Source: an uncultured Porphyromonas sp. (lineage in GTDB: Bacteria > Bacteroidota > Bacteroidia > Bacteroidales > Porphyromonadaceae). From it: 7,404 nucleotides of DNA. The notes under the pieces are model-generated. The model was given only the letters and a program-made list of their open reading frames with translations, did not search any database and was not told the origin of the DNA. The stretch lies in the NCBI GenBank assembly GCA_946997275.1, contig CAMPUN010000046.1, forward strand, positions 1 through 7,404, written 5' to 3'. Position 1 is the stretch's first letter, and every line of letters starts with the position of its first letter. The position numbers and the translations under genes are program-made. Shown piece after piece: positions 5,701-7,404 of the stretch.

Positions 5701-6388
5701 AGGGGTCGGCCTCAAAGTTGACGCCCACATCGACACGTGCTAAGGCACGAACGAGGTGGATGACTCCTTCGTTGTGTCTGTTCTGACCAGCATTGCCATA
5801 AGCGAGCTTGGCACAGCTGTTGAAGCGTGTACCCTTATTGACGGGCTGTGCATCGCTCTCACCCCACATAGGTATAGGTATGAGTTGCGGGCCTTCGGTC
5901 TTCCAACCCGTCTCGTCGAAGATTTTCTTCATCTTAGCATGTTCAAGAATGGTCTTCTTGGCGGTACCCTCGACGAGAATGTCCTCGGGAACGTTGTGGT
6001 TGGCTATACAGACGATGCGCATGGGCTTGTCAGAAGCCGTGAGCTTGCAGACAACGTGTGTGACACCGTCTTGATCGGGTGTGAAGTTGGTCGTGGTCAT
6101 CTTAGCCGCATAAGCGAAAGTCTCGTCCTCCTCGGCAAGTGTCTGCCCTGTGGCGTCTTGCGTGTTGAAGACTAAGACTTTTACTGATTTGACTTGGCTC
6201 TCCTGCTCGTCGGAGAGCTGGCGCAGGTTGGTCTCTAGTGCTGGCACTTTGAGTGCGAACTCGAGCTCGACCTCTTCGCCCTCGGCGACGCAGTCGCTCA
6301 CGTTGCGGTCGGCAACGCACCCTGCGGTGAGCAGAGCGAGCAGCAAGCCGCTGATGAGATGAATGGTGTATTTAGTCAGACGTGTCAT
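2702..6388 (-). CDS. Large fimbrillin-like lipoprotein with FISUMP-type C-terminus, candidate fimbrial tip/accessory adhesin
   Basis: This 1228-residue protein starts at ATG 6388 (MTRLTKYTIHLISG). The frame runs open to 6457, but that extension is encoded by nonamer repeats and is rejected. Residues 1-23 are a lipoprotein signal peptide with TAG before Cys24. Residues about 35-400 look like a fimbrillin N-terminal region of the FimA/Mfa type, with IPMWGES around Trp175 and HLVRALARVDV near 213-222. Residues about 405-533 resemble a BACON/Ig-like beta domain ending in LQITQSN. A further beta-rich region runs to about 900. Residues about 905-1205 look like a FISUMP (Fibrobacter major paralogous) domain: WSWMIWVVG, MNRNLGATRW (Met947), VGLYYQFGRPTPF, DPCPYGWKVP (about 1102) and a terminal RRC. 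By family it would be exported, lipidated and built into a surface fimbria. The sequence 3' of about 4800 is clearly AT-richer than the 5' part. It lies 111 bp downstream of the anchor gene. Confidence 0.85.
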   Translation of the reverse strand: MTRLTKYTIHLISGLLLALLTAGCVADRNVSDCVAEGEEVELEFALKVPALETNLRQLSDEQESQVKSVKVLVFNTQDATGQTLAEEDETFAYAAKMTTTNFTPDQDGVTHVVCKLTASDKPMRIVCIANHNVPEDILVEGTAKKTILEHAKMKKIFDETGWKTEGPQLIPIPMWGESDAQPVNKGTRFNSCAKLAYGNAGQNRHNEGVIHLVRALARVDVGVNFEADPSSQTAAGDENFKIMSVRVYRYATSMYVAGTQATAFNFAGGRRNALPHTPAGVTAAIDDKPLVFTAKTDEDAKGYVRNIYIPEIENKDKAKGERICLVVGGEYNKSGKQTYYRIDFIKRETKSPSDIITKQLDVLRNYRYRFNITDVKGPGTDTPGEALTTEPVNINWDVLVWDDADIDKIVYDGQYYLSVSKDKFHFGKDATSESYTIRTNWEGGYQIVDANGKEWPKAAPAAGTQGPWAYFTEPAGQIFEKDKAKVSTVNVLENTTNAVRTIAPTELFVKAGRIKWPLQITQSNKIELDVKVYESKDGKWDPSKPIDSWDFQTNVNYDFRVVFTPGADLERISLQFAEHFDWHRTEINKDAGYAVYTVKLRDNSVPEDRFSLVETSRFRVTKAGVEAHTDFVTRYLKYDAIPYGDAALTKNMLKYDEIYPLSDMSQKFYIKATAPYKLSVKKITIPQGDANGNKELIVKGWKDGTEVQKEELGSILTGRKVQFEPYDYITGGCRYQGQEVIQASVEFELSSTDPSKPFETKTFTISLLSALLQPEANSYIMKLGQMPILIPCSQINRAADFYEKFADNFDLNCEWMLDNNYVKQAQVNEINRGGGWHLNRLEPTDDNWDGQIVWSTLTKAGNSPGLTVEKKRLTIRGKNYILVRLNQSNYNTPKDNPNPGTALVAAVKGGQVLWSWMIWVVGIRTDDEPDYPWLTRVGTMKSPKPYMNRNLGATRWAGSHLDPSFDIRKVGLYYQFGRPTPFHGEGKASGVGISTYESKSVDKVYYNTSLVPEKKLTSMPLIAGSSIGVNGSNKFWPMRMLIEHPTQMCHRESNNGYIYEMGALVGGTTTVRAAALWQGTDQMVLKNSAREKALYRTKKTPLDPCPYGWKVPAAGAIEAMPITAREDLYLPLSGFFAAGNIDDLRIGPSSSGIGRISAFHSATPYANVDYSPLYFRLHWGNAWAYTYTDGDLRRCMPGAVPILPIECEDETDYLNYTEEGFKALHNIF

Positions 6389-6420
6389 ATAGTTATTGTG
6401 TTTTTTTGCTTTTGGGGAGA

Positions 6421-6460
6421 TCGGAGCTATCGGAGCCATCGGAGCTATCAAAGCCATCGG
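6421..6460. repeat. Short nonamer array in the fimbrial intergenic gap
   Basis: Four units read TCGGAGCTA, TCGGAGCCA, TCGGAGCTA, TCAAAGCCA, followed by a partial TCGG. This is the same family and orientation as 1081-1210, over 5 kb away. It lies between the two fimbrial genes, 32 bases upstream of ATG 6388, next to heptamer tract D. It is what creates the false N-terminal extension (MALIAPMAPIAPISP) of the large gene. Confidence 0.9.
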
Positions 6461-6462
6461 AC

Positions 6463-6497
6463 TTCTAATCTCTAACCTCTAACTTCTAATCTCTAAT
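6463..6497. repeat. CTCTAAT heptamer tract D
   Basis: Units read TTCTAAT, CTCTAAC, CTCTAAC, TTCTAAT, CTCTAAT, all in 7-base steps. The tract begins directly behind the stop codon of the anchor gene (TAG at 6502-6500) and abuts the nonamer array. Its placement matches tract A at 450-484. Confidence 0.9.
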
Positions 6498-6499
6498 GT

Positions 6500-7402
6500 C
6501 TACTTATATTTGTCAGGCCGGATGTTGATGCTACCCCAGACGAAGGGGTCGATCTTGACATTGAGCGTGCCTGTGAAGGTAATCAGTATGGGGAGGTTGG
6601 CCTCGTGGAGCTTGTCGAAGGTGAGGTTGTGCTCCTTGAGGTAGTCGGTGATGTTGATCGTGACGATCTCCTTGCCCGACTTGCTATCGACGAGTCGCAA
6701 CACGGGTGCCTTGGCATCGGTGAAGCGGAAGAGGTCGAAGCGTGCGCGATACATGTCGTCACGCTCGGAGTGTCCCAGGTAAGGGACGAATGGTTTGTAA
6801 GCATCGGGCAAAGGTATGCCGGCAGGATGCTCGACGAAGGTGTAGTGCGTACCGCCCGATAGGATCTCTATGCGTGGCTCACCCGCACCGGGGTGGAATG
6901 CGTCATAACCCTTGACGACTACATCAAGCCCGATGTGAGCTGATGAGAAGGGTACGGTGTACTCGCCCTGCGGCTCGTGGCGCAGGTCTAGTGATAGCTC
7001 AGCACGGTATAGCGAGTCGGTGCCTCGGTAAATGCCTTTGTCGTCGGGCTGTGCTGTGATGTCAGCCTTGGCGAGCTGGTCCGGGTTAGCTATCTGTGAC
7101 TGCTTGGTCACGTTGGCCCAAGCGATGACTCGGTACTGGGCGAAGGTCAAGACGGGTAGCTGAATCCCCTCTGCTAAGTCTCGACGTGTGAGTTGCTGTG
7201 TATAGCATACCGCTCCCGACTCGTCATATATGTATAGGTGCCCATCCTTGATATAGTTGGGCAGGACGTTGTCGCTCCCGTCTGCGTAGTAGACGAAGCG
7301 TAGTCGTGGCTCGGGACACTTACTCAGGTCCTCATACACGCATGAGGAGAGTAGCGCCATGAGTAGCACTGTGAGGGGTAATAGTAGTACTTTCTTTGCC
7401 AT
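6500..7402 (-). CDS. Mfa2/FimB-family fimbrial anchor lipoprotein
   Basis: This complete gene of 300 residues runs from ATG 7402 to TAG 6500. Residues 1-20 (MAKKVLLLPLTVLLMALLSS) are a lipoprotein signal peptide with Cys21 as the lipidation site. The next residues, VYEDLSKCPEPRLRFVYYADG, match the start of Mfa2/FimB fimbrial anchor proteins, which carry a second Cys-Pro close to the lipidated Cys. The remainder is the expected beta-rich fold (YTVPFSSAHIGLDVVVKGYD, then LPILITFTGTLNVKIDPFVWGSI), and the length is typical for the family. In Porphyromonas, family members sit in the outer membrane, anchor the fimbria and limit its length. This gene precedes the large fimbrillin-like gene on the same strand, so the two are probably in one operon. 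A major shaft subunit gene would be expected upstream, beyond the window. No promoter is visible because the gene starts two bases from the edge. Confidence 0.88.
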   Translation of the reverse strand: MAKKVLLLPLTVLLMALLSSCVYEDLSKCPEPRLRFVYYADGSDNVLPNYIKDGHLYIYDESGAVCYTQQLTRRDLAEGIQLPVLTFAQYRVIAWANVTKQSQIANPDQLAKADITAQPDDKGIYRGTDSLYRAELSLDLRHEPQGEYTVPFSSAHIGLDVVVKGYDAFHPGAGEPRIEILSGGTHYTFVEHPAGIPLPDAYKPFVPYLGHSERDDMYRARFDLFRFTDAKAPVLRLVDSKSGKEIVTINITDYLKEHNLTFDKLHEANLPILITFTGTLNVKIDPFVWGSINIRPDKYK

Positions 7403-7404
7403 TG

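Noticed and set aside
5756..6175. Plus-strand frame of 139 residues opposite the fimbrillin-like gene
   Set aside because: It is antisense to a well-supported gene and reflects the codon pattern of the GC-richer half. It has no motif or initiation context.
6389..6457. N-terminal extension of the large fimbrillin-like gene (MALIAPMAPIAPISP...)
   Set aside because: It is encoded by the nonamer repeats, and it would place the lipoprotein signal peptide inside the protein. The ATG at 6388 gives a normal signal peptide ending at Cys24.

Overview
The window looks like an accessory region of a Bacteroidales genome, most likely Porphyromonas or a close relative. The evidence is an Mfa2/FimB-type fimbrial anchor lipoprotein next to a fimbrillin-type lipoprotein with a FISUMP-like C-terminus, a DUF4248-type small protein, a four-helix-bundle 'suffix' protein, and TAnnTTTG-like Bacteroidetes -7 elements. 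The genus call is an inference from families and style, not from a marker gene.

Layout. Positions 1-430 hold a small minus-strand gene for a Thr/Pro/Lys-rich protein built on a 63-bp in-frame repeat. Positions 494-1045 (minus) encode a four-helix-bundle protein related to the 23S rRNA intervening-sequence proteins. Positions 1046-1919 have no credible gene. They hold two facing nonamer arrays of opposite polarity around a likely minus-strand promoter, then a 21-bp minisatellite, a cluster of GTAG-headed palindromes and a heptamer tract. Positions 1920-2186 (plus) encode a DUF4248-like protein, flanked on both sides by inverted arms of the palindromic repeat. Positions 2187-2701 again have no gene and hold the right repeat arm, a 55-bp tandem array, a 16-bp tandem array and a very GC-rich block with strong hairpins. 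Positions 2702-6388 (minus) encode a 1228-residue fimbrillin-like lipoprotein. Positions 6500-7402 (minus) encode the Mfa2/FimB-like anchor that would be translated first.

The two fimbrial genes read the same way, with 111 bp between them, and are probably co-transcribed from a promoter beyond the right edge. By family, the anchor holds the fimbria in the outer membrane, and the large protein is a candidate tip or accessory adhesin. The large gene shows a clear internal shift in base composition near 4750-4800: its N-terminal half is GC-richer and its C-terminal half AT-richer. This suggests that the distal adhesive half was replaced by recombination.

The most striking non-coding feature is the density of several unrelated repeat families in the gene boundaries: CTCTAAT-type heptamers, CTCCGATnn-type nonamers, and REP-like GTAG-hairpin palindromes. 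No reverse transcriptase, transposase, integrase, tRNA, rRNA or CRISPR array is visible. All counts and base-composition figures were done by hand.
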